Part shown: positions 1 through 6,603 of the stretch, piece after piece
Layout of the letters: each line of letters begins with the position of its first letter
How positions within the stretch are numbered: the first letter of the stretch is position 1
NCBI GenBank assembly: GCA_900552115.1
Contig: URYP01000012.1
Span: 1 to 34,487 of the forward strand
Length of the DNA stretch: 34,487 bases
Source of the DNA: an uncultured Oscillospiraceae bacterium
GTDB taxonomy: Bacteria; Bacillota; Clostridia; Oscillospirales; Acutalibacteraceae
Reading direction: 5' to 3'
Notes under the pieces: model-generated
Seen by the model: only the letters and a program-made list of their open reading frames with translations
The model's database searches: none
What the model was told of the DNA's origin: nothing
Made by a program: the position numbers and the translations under genes

Positions 1-1
1 G

Positions 2-400
2 AAAGTCGGGATCTCAGAAAATACAGTAAAATCCTTCTGCCGCAGGAATGCGCAGAAAGCAGAAACAACACAGCTGGACATGCAGAATCGGGAACACCGC
101 TGCCTGTGCTGCGGGGCGCCGGTTATCCAGCACGCCGGCCGGAAGGAGAAGAAGTTCTGCTCGGACAACGGCTACGACTACACCACCGTGGAGGGACAGA
201 TGCGCTATCTCGCCTACGAGCTGAAGAACAGCTATCCCTCGGTGCTCAAGGCGCTGCAGGCCGTATCCAATTCCCCCGAGGGCGCGTATCAGGCCGCCTA
301 CACCTTCTGCTACGACTATGAGCGCCCCGCCGCCAAGGCGACCGCCTCGGTCAAGCGCGGCAACACCGCCAAGGACACCTATTATCCGAAATACGTCTGA
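2..400 (+). pseudogene. Hybrid ORF: sigma/HTH-like N-terminal part joined to the C-terminal end of a phage tail-type lysozyme (5' end outside window)
   Basis: The frame is open from the window edge (codon at 2-4), so the first ATG at 80 is probably internal. The upstream residues read like a helix-turn-helix (GISENTVKSFCRRN), followed by CLCC...FCSD, the cysteine pattern of small clostridial sigma-70-like HTH proteins that normally continue into a CRxxWWN motif. Immediately after FCSD (about nt 165-172) the protein instead becomes GYDYTTVEGQ...YELKNSYPSVL...FCYDYERPA...RGNTAKDTYYPKY, which I recognise as the C-terminal end of phage-tail-type lysozyme domains in Firmicute phage proteins. The lysozyme catalytic part is absent. 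I read this as a fusion of two gene fragments, probably not a working enzyme. Family assignment of both halves rests on remembered motifs. It converges on the pstB-like gene and shares its terminator. Confidence 0.6.
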
Positions 401-415
401 GCAAATTCCAGACAA

Positions 416-463
416 AGCGCCGGGCTTCCTCCTTTCAGGAAGCCCAGCGCTCTTTTGTCTTTT
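416..463 (+). terminator. Hairpin terminator between the convergent hybrid ORF and pstB-like gene
   Basis: Arms AGCGCcGGGCTTCCT (416-430) and AGGAAGCCCAGCGCT (437-451) pair around a CTTTC-type loop, followed by CTTTTGTCTTTT on the plus strand. The other strand has GCTTTGTC after the stem, so it may also serve the minus-strand gene, whose coding end lies at 463. Confidence 0.8.
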
Positions 464-1113
464 CAGTTCAGCGCTTCGATGGGAATGATCCGGCCGATAT
501 TGGCGGTTACGCGATGGGAAATGGAGATCACCGTGCGATCCTCCGAAACGCGCTTGAGCGCCTGAAGCACTGTGTTCTCCGTCTCTGCGTCCAGATTGGC
601 CGTGATTTCGTCCAGCAGCAGGATCTTCGGGTTTGCCGCCGCCGCGCGGGCGATGGACAGCAGCTGCCACTGGCCCTGAGAGAACAGCTCCGGCGTGCAG
701 ACCGTGTCGTAGCCGTCGGGCAGGCGCATGATGAAGCTGTGGGCGTGCGCCTCGCGGGCGGCGGCGATGATCTCTTCTTCCGTCGCCTCCGGGCGGCCGT
801 AGGCGATGTTGTCGTACACGCTCATGGGAAAAGGATTGGGTTTTTGGAACACCATGCCCACCCGTTTGCGGAGCTGGTTAATGTCCATGCCCCCGTAAAT
901 ATCCTTTCCGTCCAGCAGCACCTTGCCGGTGATACGGCACCCCTCGACGAGGTCGTTCATACGGTTGAGGGTTTTGAGCAGCGTTGATTTGCCGCAGCCG
1001 GAGGGGCCGATAAACGCAGTGATGCGGTTGGAGGGGATTTTCAGTTCAATGCTCTTCAGCGCCTGGAAGCTGCCGTAATACAGGTCCAGATGGCTGATAG
1101 TGAATTTATTCAT
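463..1113 (-). CDS. Hybrid ABC ATPase: PstB N-terminal half, exporter-type nucleotide-binding C-terminal half
   Basis: 216 residues from the ATG at 1113, four bases after the pstA stop, with an AAAGGGA ribosome site. Residues 1-100 are typical phosphate-importer ATPase PstB: Walker A GPSGCGKST at 36-44 and the PstB Q-loop region FQKPNPFPMSVYDN. From about residue 101 the protein changes type. RPEATEEEIIAAA, AHAHSFIMRLPDGYDT, an FSQGQ signature (144-148) instead of LSGGQ, LLLDEITANLD (Walker B D168, E169) and SISHR (H-loop H200) are exporter-family features. PstB normally has LSGGQQQRLCIARAL and LLMDEPTSALD and is about 250 residues. All ATPase motifs are present, so it could still hydrolyse ATP, but coupling to PstA/PstC is uncertain. 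The swap point is the shared NIAYG stretch, about nt 795-813. The upstream ORF extension to 1161 is rejected because it overlaps pstA and lacks a better ribosome site. Confidence 0.75.
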   Translation of the reverse strand: MNKFTISHLDLYYGSFQALKSIELKIPSNRITAFIGPSGCGKSTLLKTLNRMNDLVEGCRITGKVLLDGKDIYGGMDINQLRKRVGMVFQKPNPFPMSVYDNIAYGRPEATEEEIIAAAREAHAHSFIMRLPDGYDTVCTPELFSQGQWQLLSIARAAAANPKILLLDEITANLDAETENTVLQALKRVSEDRTVISISHRVTANIGRIIPIEALN

Positions 1114-1117
1114 ACGG

Positions 1118-2026
1118 TCATCCCTTTGCAATTTTCTTGGCGATCGCCGCCGACAGGGCATTGATGCCCACCACCATAATCAGCAGCACCACCGCCGTCG
1201 CGTAGGCCTGATCAGTATGCAGGGCTTCGCTGGACAGCGCATACATATGCACCGACAGGGTGCGGCCCGAGGACAGCAGCGACGAAGCGGCGTCCACGAT
1301 ACCGTTGCCGGAATCCGCTATGGCGCGGGGGAAATCCGGCACGGTGCCCGCAGTATAGATAAGCGCCGCCGTTTCCCCTACGATGCGGCCTATACTCAGG
1401 ATTACGCCCGCCAGAATCCCCGGCACGGCGGAGGGCAGCACGATTTTAAATACCGTGCGCAGCCGGCCGGCTCCCAACCCGAAGCTGCCTTCGCGGTAAG
1501 CGTCCGGCACCGATTTGAGCGCTTCCTCCGTGGTGCGCATAATCAGCGGCAGGATCATAATGGCCAGCGTAAAAGCGCCGGACAGGAACGAATAGCCCCA
1601 TCCGATAGCTCCCACAAAAAAGAGCATGCCGAACAGGCCGTAGACGATAGACGGAATGCCGGATAGGGTTTCCGCCGTCACCCGCACCACTTTGACCAGC
1701 GGATTCCCCCGACCGGCGTATTCCACCAGGTAGATGGCCGCAAAAATGCCCAGCGGCGCGGCCAGCAGCAGCGCCAGCACGGTCATGAGCACCGTGTTGA
1801 CCAGGGCCGGCATCAACGATACGTTGTCGCTGGTATAGGTAAAGGAAAACAGATCACCGGTCAGGTGAGGGACGCCCATCACCAGAATATAGCCGATCAG
1901 CGTAATAAGCGCCGCCACTGTAATCAGCATGGCCAGCGACACCGCGATGAACAGGAAAAGGGACAAGGGACGGTGCTTGTACGCTTCCCATTTCTGCCGC
2001 CAGGTTTGACGATTGATCGCTTCCAT
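1118..2026 (-). CDS. pstA: Phosphate ABC transporter permease PstA
   Basis: 302-residue inner-membrane permease of the high-affinity phosphate importer, partner of PstC, PstS and PstB. The protein has a cytoplasmic N-terminus, a first membrane segment around residues 24-50 and five further hydrophobic segments. The ATPase-coupling EAA-type loop is visible as EEALKSVPDAYREGSFGLGA. The segment SGIPSIVYGLFG and the motif IGRIVGETAALIYTAG are typical of PstA/PstC permeases. The start ATG at 2026 directly abuts the pstC stop (TAAATG), with GGAGG inside the pstC end, so the two are translationally coupled. It is the third gene of pstS-pstC-pstA-pstB-like. Length is normal for the family. Confidence 0.95.
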   Translation of the reverse strand: MEAINRQTWRQKWEAYKHRPLSLFLFIAVSLAMLITVAALITLIGYILVMGVPHLTGDLFSFTYTSDNVSLMPALVNTVLMTVLALLLAAPLGIFAAIYLVEYAGRGNPLVKVVRVTAETLSGIPSIVYGLFGMLFFVGAIGWGYSFLSGAFTLAIMILPLIMRTTEEALKSVPDAYREGSFGLGAGRLRTVFKIVLPSAVPGILAGVILSIGRIVGETAALIYTAGTVPDFPRAIADSGNGIVDAASSLLSSGRTLSVHMYALSSEALHTDQAYATAVVLLIMVVGINALSAAIAKKIAKG

Positions 2027-2875
2027 TTACGCCTTCCTCCTGTTCAAAACGGAAAACAGCAAATTGATAATGAGGATAAATACGAACAGTACCACGCCGG
2101 TGGCGATCAGCGCCTCCCGGTGCAGGTCGGCGGCATATCCCATCTCCATCACAATATTGGTGGTCAGGGTACGCACCCCCTTGAGGATATTGCCGGTGAT
2201 GCGCGGCTGGTTGCCGGCCACCATCATCACAGCCATCGTCTCGCCGATAGCGCGGCCGATACCCAGGATTACGCCCGCCATAATGCCGGATTTGGCTGCC
2301 GGCAGGGTGGCGAAAAACACGCTGCGTTCATGGGTGGCACCCAGCGCCAGACCGCCCTCATAATAGCTGTCCGGTACGGCCCGTATGGCCGATTCCGATA
2401 CCGCAATGATGGTGGGCAGGATCATCAGCCCCAGCAGCAGCGACGCTGTGAGAATACTGCTGCCCTTTCCGCCAATATGATCCCGCACAAACGGCACCAG
2501 CACCACCAGGCCGAAAAAGCCGTAGACCACCGAAGGGATGCCTGCCAGCAGGTCTACCGCGGGCTTCAGGAAACGATATAGCCATTTGGGGCAGAATTTG
2601 GCCATGAACACCGCCGACAAAATGCCGATGGGCACCCCCACCACGATTGCGCCCGCCGTGACATAGAGGCTGCCGATAATCATGGGCAGGATGCCATATA
2701 TATCATTGCTGGGTTTCCACTTCTCCCCCAGCAGGAAATCAAACACGCCGATTTCGCTGATCGCCGGTATGCCGTTGGCGAACAGGAACACGCAGATCAG
2801 CGCTACCGCGCCGATCGACGCACAGGCCGCAAACGCGAACACGCCGTGCATGAGCGGCTCCTTAAGCTTTTTCAT
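2027..2875 (-). CDS. pstC: Phosphate ABC transporter permease PstC
   Basis: 282-residue membrane permease pairing with PstA to form the phosphate channel. Hydrophobic segments start at residues 12-34 and recur through the protein. AGIPSVVYGFFG, the EAA-type loop SAIRAVPDSYYEGGLALGAT and GIGRAIGETMAVMMVAGN identify it as PstC. The ATG at 2875 has a GGGGGAAAAG ribosome site. It lies 71 bp downstream of pstS, with a 13-bp hairpin in that gap, and abuts pstA. Nothing looks damaged; the length is near the usual size of about 290. Confidence 0.95.
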   Translation of the reverse strand: MKKLKEPLMHGVFAFAACASIGAVALICVFLFANGIPAISEIGVFDFLLGEKWKPSNDIYGILPMIIGSLYVTAGAIVVGVPIGILSAVFMAKFCPKWLYRFLKPAVDLLAGIPSVVYGFFGLVVLVPFVRDHIGGKGSSILTASLLLGLMILPTIIAVSESAIRAVPDSYYEGGLALGATHERSVFFATLPAAKSGIMAGVILGIGRAIGETMAVMMVAGNQPRITGNILKGVRTLTTNIVMEMGYAADLHREALIATGVVLFVFILIINLLFSVLNRRKA

Positions 2876-2894
2876 CTGCTTTTCCCCCGATCAA

Positions 2895-2924
2895 ACGGCA
2901 AACGGCCATGGGGCCGTTTGCCGT
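2895..2924 (-). other. 13-bp perfect hairpin between pstS and pstC
   Basis: ACGGCAAACGGCC (2895-2907) and GGCCGTTTGCCGT (2912-2924) are perfect inverted repeats around a 4-base loop. On the transcribed minus strand the stem is followed only by TTTGATC, so it is not a strong terminator. By analogy with other pst operons, it may be a processing or attenuation element that keeps PstS mRNA more abundant than the permease mRNA; that role is inferred. Confidence 0.6.
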
Positions 2925-2946
2925 CCCTTTCTGCGGATAAGGTTTA

Positions 2947-3849
2947 TCAGCCGATATCCGACCAGTCGGTCACCTCGCCGGTAAAGATGGACTTGACCTG
3001 ATCCTTGCTCAATTCGTCGGTTGTATTGTCTTTATTAACGATCACCGCAATGCCGTCGGTGGCAATAACGGTCGATTTTACGCCTTTGGCGGTTTCGGTA
3101 TCCTTGATTTCACGGGAAGCCATGCCGATATCGCAGGTTCCGTCAATGGTAGAGGTGACACCGGTGGTGGAGTCGTTGGTCTGGATCTCCACTTTGGCGT
3201 TGGGATTCACCTTCGCATACGCTTCTTTCAGCTTCTCCATGACCGGCGATACCGACGAGGACCCCGCCACCACGATTTTGCCGGACGGCTTGTCGCCGCT
3301 GTAAGCGCCGCTGACTTCCTGCGGGATATAGCCGCTCGTCTCCACAATCTCCTGGCCGTCTTCGCTCATAATGAATTTGATGAAATCCTGCGCCGCTTTA
3401 CTCGGTTCGTCTTTGGTCACAATATTAAAGGGACGCGAGATGCCGTAAGTGCCCGCCTCGACGTTAGCGACCGTCGGCTCGGCGCCGTCGATCTTCAGCG
3501 CTTTGACGGTGTCGTTCAGGGAGCCGAGCGAGATATAGCCGATGGCTTTGGGATCGCCCGCTACCGTGGTCATCATGACCGAGGTGTTGTTGGTAACACT
3601 GGCTTCATCGGTGGTATTGTCAATCTTATTGCCGTTTGCGTCCTTCTCTTCGATGCCGAACAGCTCGACGAACGCCCCGCGGGTACCGGATCCCTCCTCA
3701 CGGGAGATTACCGAGATCTCGCCCGTCATGCCGGCCGTGCCGCCATATGCGGAGCTGTCGTCCTTCGACGAATCGCCGCCGGAAGCGCACCCGGTCATCA
3801 GGGCCAAAAGGGATACGGCCGCCACGGCCAATTTGCATGTCTGTCTCAT
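2947..3849 (-). CDS. pstS: Phosphate-binding lipoprotein PstS, circularly permuted domain order
   Basis: 300-residue secreted lipoprotein that captures phosphate for PstCA. The signal peptide ends in the lipobox LMTGC (Cys about 21). The order of the conserved blocks is unusual. The mature protein begins with EISVISREEGSGTRGAF, then NNTSVMMTTVAG, AIGYISLGSLND and ISRPF, which normally form the C-terminal half of PstS. It ends with KIVVAGSSSVSPVMEKLKEAY, DGTCDIGMASRE, TDGIAVIVNKDN and IFTGEVTDWSDIG, normally the N-terminal half. All phosphate-pocket blocks are present, so it is rearranged and not truncated. I recall similarly permuted PstS proteins in clostridia. ATG at 3849 follows a TGGAGGAATGACAG ribosome site. 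It is the first gene of the operon, with a TATAAT and Pho-box-like repeats upstream. Confidence 0.92.
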   Translation of the reverse strand: MRQTCKLAVAAVSLLALMTGCASGGDSSKDDSSAYGGTAGMTGEISVISREEGSGTRGAFVELFGIEEKDANGNKIDNTTDEASVTNNTSVMMTTVAGDPKAIGYISLGSLNDTVKALKIDGAEPTVANVEAGTYGISRPFNIVTKDEPSKAAQDFIKFIMSEDGQEIVETSGYIPQEVSGAYSGDKPSGKIVVAGSSSVSPVMEKLKEAYAKVNPNAKVEIQTNDSTTGVTSTIDGTCDIGMASREIKDTETAKGVKSTVIATDGIAVIVNKDNTTDELSKDQVKSIFTGEVTDWSDIG

Positions 3850-3872
3850 CTGTCATTCCTCCAGATAATGGT

Positions 3873-3968
3873 ATTATAGGCTCTTTCTCTTGCCAACTAT
3901 GACGATATCTGTCGCCGGTAAAATGGAAAAGCATCCTTCTGTAAAACTTAGGTAAAACGTTCCAAAAC
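3873..3968 (-). promoter_or_regulatory. pst operon promoter with Pho-box-like repeats
   Basis: Minus-strand TATAAT lies at 3873-3878, 24 bp before pstS, without a good -35 hexamer. Upstream, TTTTAC occurs three times on the minus strand, at 3918-3923, 3941-3946 and 3952-3957. The last two are 11 bp apart and the first is 23 bp away, with a weaker TTTTG match one more turn out (3963-3968). Repeats of this type at 11-bp pitch are the binding pattern of PhoP-family regulators in Gram-positive bacteria. A weak -35 fits activator dependence under phosphate limitation. Confidence 0.6.
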
Positions 3969-4033
3969 ATGCCTGCAATTACAGCATAGCCACTTTTCGC
4001 CAATCTATCCCTTGCCCGTATAAAATGAAACGG

Positions 4034-4062
4034 TTGACAAATGCCGGCGGATGCCGTACGCT
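4034..4062 (+). promoter_or_regulatory. Promoter of the alpha/beta hydrolase gene
   Basis: TTGACA at 4034-4039, a 17-bp spacer, then TACGCT at 4057-4062. It lies 30 bp before the TTG start at 4092. The -35 is perfect and the -10 is weak. Confidence 0.5.
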
Positions 4063-4091
4063 GATAGGCAAAAAGAACGGAGGAAACGGAA

Positions 4092-4790
4092 TTGGAGTGC
4101 CGGCGTCTGACTCTCGATGGAATTCCCGCCCTGCTTTGGGGCGAACCGTCGGATAAGCTGTACTTGTGTATTCATGGGCAGGGAGGCTGCAAGGAAGAAG
4201 CGGAATCCATCAGCCGTATCGTCGGCCGCGGCGGGTGGCAGGTGTTGAGTATCGACCTGCCGGAGCACGGTGAAAGGCGCTGCGAAACGGATGCGTTTGA
4301 TCCCTGGCACGCCGTCCCGGAGCTACGGCAGGTAATGTGCTATGTACGCTTGAGGTGGAACCGGATCGCGCTGCTAGCCAACAGCATCGGCGCGTGGTTC
4401 AGTCTTCTGGCCTTTTCGGAACAGCCTCCGGAACGCTGCCTCTTTATATCGCCGGTTCTCGATATGGAGCGCCTGATCGAAACCATGATGGGCTGGGCCG
4501 GTGTGACCAGGGAACAGCTCGAACAGGAGGGCAAAATCTCCACCGATTTCGGCCAGACCCTGTCTTGGGATTACCGGCAGTATGCACGGGAACATCCGGT
4601 CGCCCACTGGGACTGCCCGACATGGATCCTGTACACGGGTCAGGATACGTTGACGGAACGGGTGGTTGCAGAGGCTTTTACACGGCGCTTCCAGGCCCAT
4701 CTGACGGTTATGGAAAACGGCGAGCACTGGTTCCATACACCACCGCAGCTTCGTTTCCGAGACCAATGGATACAGATGTATTATCAATAA
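4092..4790 (+). CDS. Alpha/beta hydrolase
   Basis: 232-residue cytoplasmic hydrolase of the alpha/beta fold. HGQGG at 28-32 is the oxyanion loop, ANSIGAW at 96-102 is the nucleophile elbow (Ser98 in N-S-I-G instead of the common GxSxG), Asp185 in YTGQD and His212 in GEHWFH complete a likely catalytic triad. The substrate cannot be read from sequence; small esterases, lipases and acyl-peptidase-like enzymes share this architecture. The start is TTG at 4092 with GGAGG eight bases upstream (4079-4083). No ATG lies near enough to replace it. The gene stands alone with its own promoter, divergent from pstS and convergent with mutM. Confidence 0.85.
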   Translation: MECRRLTLDGIPALLWGEPSDKLYLCIHGQGGCKEEAESISRIVGRGGWQVLSIDLPEHGERRCETDAFDPWHAVPELRQVMCYVRLRWNRIALLANSIGAWFSLLAFSEQPPERCLFISPVLDMERLIETMMGWAGVTREQLEQEGKISTDFGQTLSWDYRQYAREHPVAHWDCPTWILYTGQDTLTERVVAEAFTRRFQAHLTVMENGEHWFHTPPQLRFRDQWIQMYYQ

Positions 4791-4795
4791 AGATA

Positions 4796-4834
4796 AACCA
4801 GGGCCTCCGTATAGATTATACGGAGGCCCTGGTT
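4796..4834 (+). terminator. Bidirectional hairpin between hydrolase and mutM
   Basis: AACCAGGGCCTCCGTATA (4796-4813) pairs perfectly over 18 bp with 4817-4834 around a 3-base loop. The minus-strand exit is T-rich (TTTATCTTTATTG), so it fits mutM termination best; the plus-strand exit is only TTTGG. Confidence 0.75.
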
Positions 4835-4841
4835 TGGTAAG

Positions 4842-5669
4842 CTATAGTTTTTGACATCGCGGACAGGAATAGCTGCTCCGCCCCGCCAGCGTCCGGCGAA
4901 TGACCGGCGCGCCGCATACGGGGCAGGCAGCCCCCTCACGGCCGTAAACATTCAGCGAGCGGTCGCTGCGATATTCCCGGCCCCCACCCGCTAGGTATTG
5001 TTCGGGCGTCATACGGTTTTTCACAATGGCGGCCGACAAAACCGCCGGTACTGCCTGTGCCAGCCGCTGCCACTCCGTCTCCGACAAATCCGCAGCCGGC
5101 CGGCTGGGCGCGATTCCGGCGGCAAACAGGATTTCATCGGCATAGATATTGCCGATACCGGCTACCACCCGCTGATCCAGCAGACAGGTCTTGATGCCCC
5201 GACGGCTGGAACCGCACTTTGTCCGGAGATAGGACGCGTCAAACGACGCGTCGAACGGCTCCGGCCCCAGCCGTACAATGCCGTACACCTCGTCCTCCCC
5301 GCCTGCGGGGATCAGCCACAGGCGGCCGAACCGCCGGGTATCGATAAACCGCAGATCTTCCCCTCCGTCCAACCGGAACACTATATGCGTATGCTTTTCT
5401 TCCGGGCAGGCGGCCGGCACCACCAGAAGCCGGCCCGTCATCCGCAGATGCACCATCAGCGTATCCCCGCTGTCCAGCCGGACCAGCAGGTATTTGCCCC
5501 GCCGCCCCAGTTCGTTCACGCGCCGGCCGGCGACGCGCTGCGTAAATATCTCCGGCCCCGGCTGCGCGATTACCTCCGGCCGGTTGAGAATCAATCCGGC
5601 CAGACAGCGGCCGCAGAGCTGCGGCTCCAGCACCTGTCTTACCATTTCCACTTCCGGCAGCTCCGGCAT
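4842..5669 (-). CDS. mutM: Formamidopyrimidine-DNA glycosylase
   Basis: 275-residue base-excision repair enzyme that removes oxidised purines such as 8-oxoguanine and cuts the abasic strand by beta/delta elimination. The N-terminus MPELPEVE supplies the catalytic Pro2 and Glu3. Lys59 in RRGKYLL is the conserved loop lysine. VVAGIGNIYADEILF marks the helix-two-turn-helix, and the C-terminus carries the zinc finger CPVC...CPRC with the conserved Arg in LAGRSSYSC. ATG at 5669 is preceded by AAAGGGGAACGGAC. It is the third gene of a minus-strand run, 48 bp after the prenyltransferase-like gene, and has no clear promoter of its own. Confidence 0.97.
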   Translation of the reverse strand: MPELPEVEMVRQVLEPQLCGRCLAGLILNRPEVIAQPGPEIFTQRVAGRRVNELGRRGKYLLVRLDSGDTLMVHLRMTGRLLVVPAACPEEKHTHIVFRLDGGEDLRFIDTRRFGRLWLIPAGGEDEVYGIVRLGPEPFDASFDASYLRTKCGSSRRGIKTCLLDQRVVAGIGNIYADEILFAAGIAPSRPAADLSETEWQRLAQAVPAVLSAAIVKNRMTPEQYLAGGGREYRSDRSLNVYGREGAACPVCGAPVIRRTLAGRSSYSCPRCQKL

Positions 5670-5717
5670 GTCCGTTCCCCTTTCTGTGTTTTACGGCGGT
5701 ACGATTCTTTTTAAACC

Positions 5718-6575
5718 TCAAAGGTCTGCCTTGGGGGTATCCATAGGCTCATCAAGATTGCGCAGGATTTCCCGGTAGCGCCGGGTCGCCAGCTCACTGG
5801 GACGGCCCTTATGGCAAAAGTCCAATTTTGCCAGCTTGGGGACGGCCCGCTCCACCACGATCCGCCCATCGATCGTTTTGCCCCTCAGCGTTTCAAACGC
5901 CTCCCAAAACCGCTCATCCCTTTGCGCCCGCTCATAAAAGGAGAGCACATAGACATAGTAAAACAAATTGTAGCCGCGGAACGGGTATTCCACCTGCATA
6001 AACAGCGTGCCGATGCCATAATGGCACGGCCCGATGGGCTTGCGGATAATCCAGTGATCCAGCAGGAACCCGACCGACCGCTCAAGGGCCGGCTCCCGGG
6101 CAAAGCCGGCCATACGCAGGACGTTCAGCGCGGTCAGCGTGGGGAGAGGATTGGAATAATCGGTTTCCGGCCCCCGGCCAAAGCTGAATTTGCCGCATCG
6201 CCAGCCGCCGTCGGTTTGGATGGTATCGAGCAGATGGCGGCAGGTGACATGCATCCGCTCATCATGGGCATACCCGAGTTTACAGAGCACCTCGGCGGCG
6301 GCGACGGTCTGGCAGGGATAGATACCGCCCTTTGGATACACCCGGAAGCGCCCGTCCGGCCGCCACGTGCTCCAGATCAGCGCGGCGGCGTCTTTCATCA
6401 GGGGATCCTCCGGTTCCATCCCCAGTTCCAGCAGCATATCCACGCTCTCGAGCGTGGTAAAGGGCGCACCCTTCATCAGCCTTTTATCCGGGGTGGCCCA
6501 CAGGTCGCCGCCGTTGTCGTGCCGATGGGACAGGATCGCCCGCACGTCCGCCTCGCAGCGCTTATCCACCGCCAT
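5718..6575 (-). CDS. Prenyltransferase/squalene-oxidase-repeat-like protein (alpha/alpha toroid)
   Basis: 285 residues with repeated helical units containing DGRF/DGGW turns (WRPDGRFRVYP near 70, QTDGGWRCGKFSFGRG near 125). These are the QW-like repeats of the alpha/alpha-toroid family shared by terpene cyclases, protein prenyltransferase beta subunits and complement-like proteins. No cyclase DxDD motif is visible, so an enzymatic terpene role is not supported; the domain may bind a ligand or protein. Clostridial members are usually annotated just as prenyltransferase. The start at 6575 has GATGAGG upstream. It is the second gene of the trio with the Imm-5-like protein and mutM, 28 bp downstream of the former. 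Confidence 0.6.
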   Translation of the reverse strand: MAVDKRCEADVRAILSHRHDNGGDLWATPDKRLMKGAPFTTLESVDMLLELGMEPEDPLMKDAAALIWSTWRPDGRFRVYPKGGIYPCQTVAAAEVLCKLGYAHDERMHVTCRHLLDTIQTDGGWRCGKFSFGRGPETDYSNPLPTLTALNVLRMAGFAREPALERSVGFLLDHWIIRKPIGPCHYGIGTLFMQVEYPFRGYNLFYYVYVLSFYERAQRDERFWEAFETLRGKTIDGRIVVERAVPKLAKLDFCHKGRPSELATRRYREILRNLDEPMDTPKADL

Positions 6576-6603
6576 TCATACCTCATCCTCTCTGTCCGCC
6601 AGT

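Noticed and set aside
2947..3849. PstS considered as a truncated or rearranged pseudogene
   Set aside because: All blocks of both halves are present in one frame with signal peptide and lipobox, so permutation is the better explanation.
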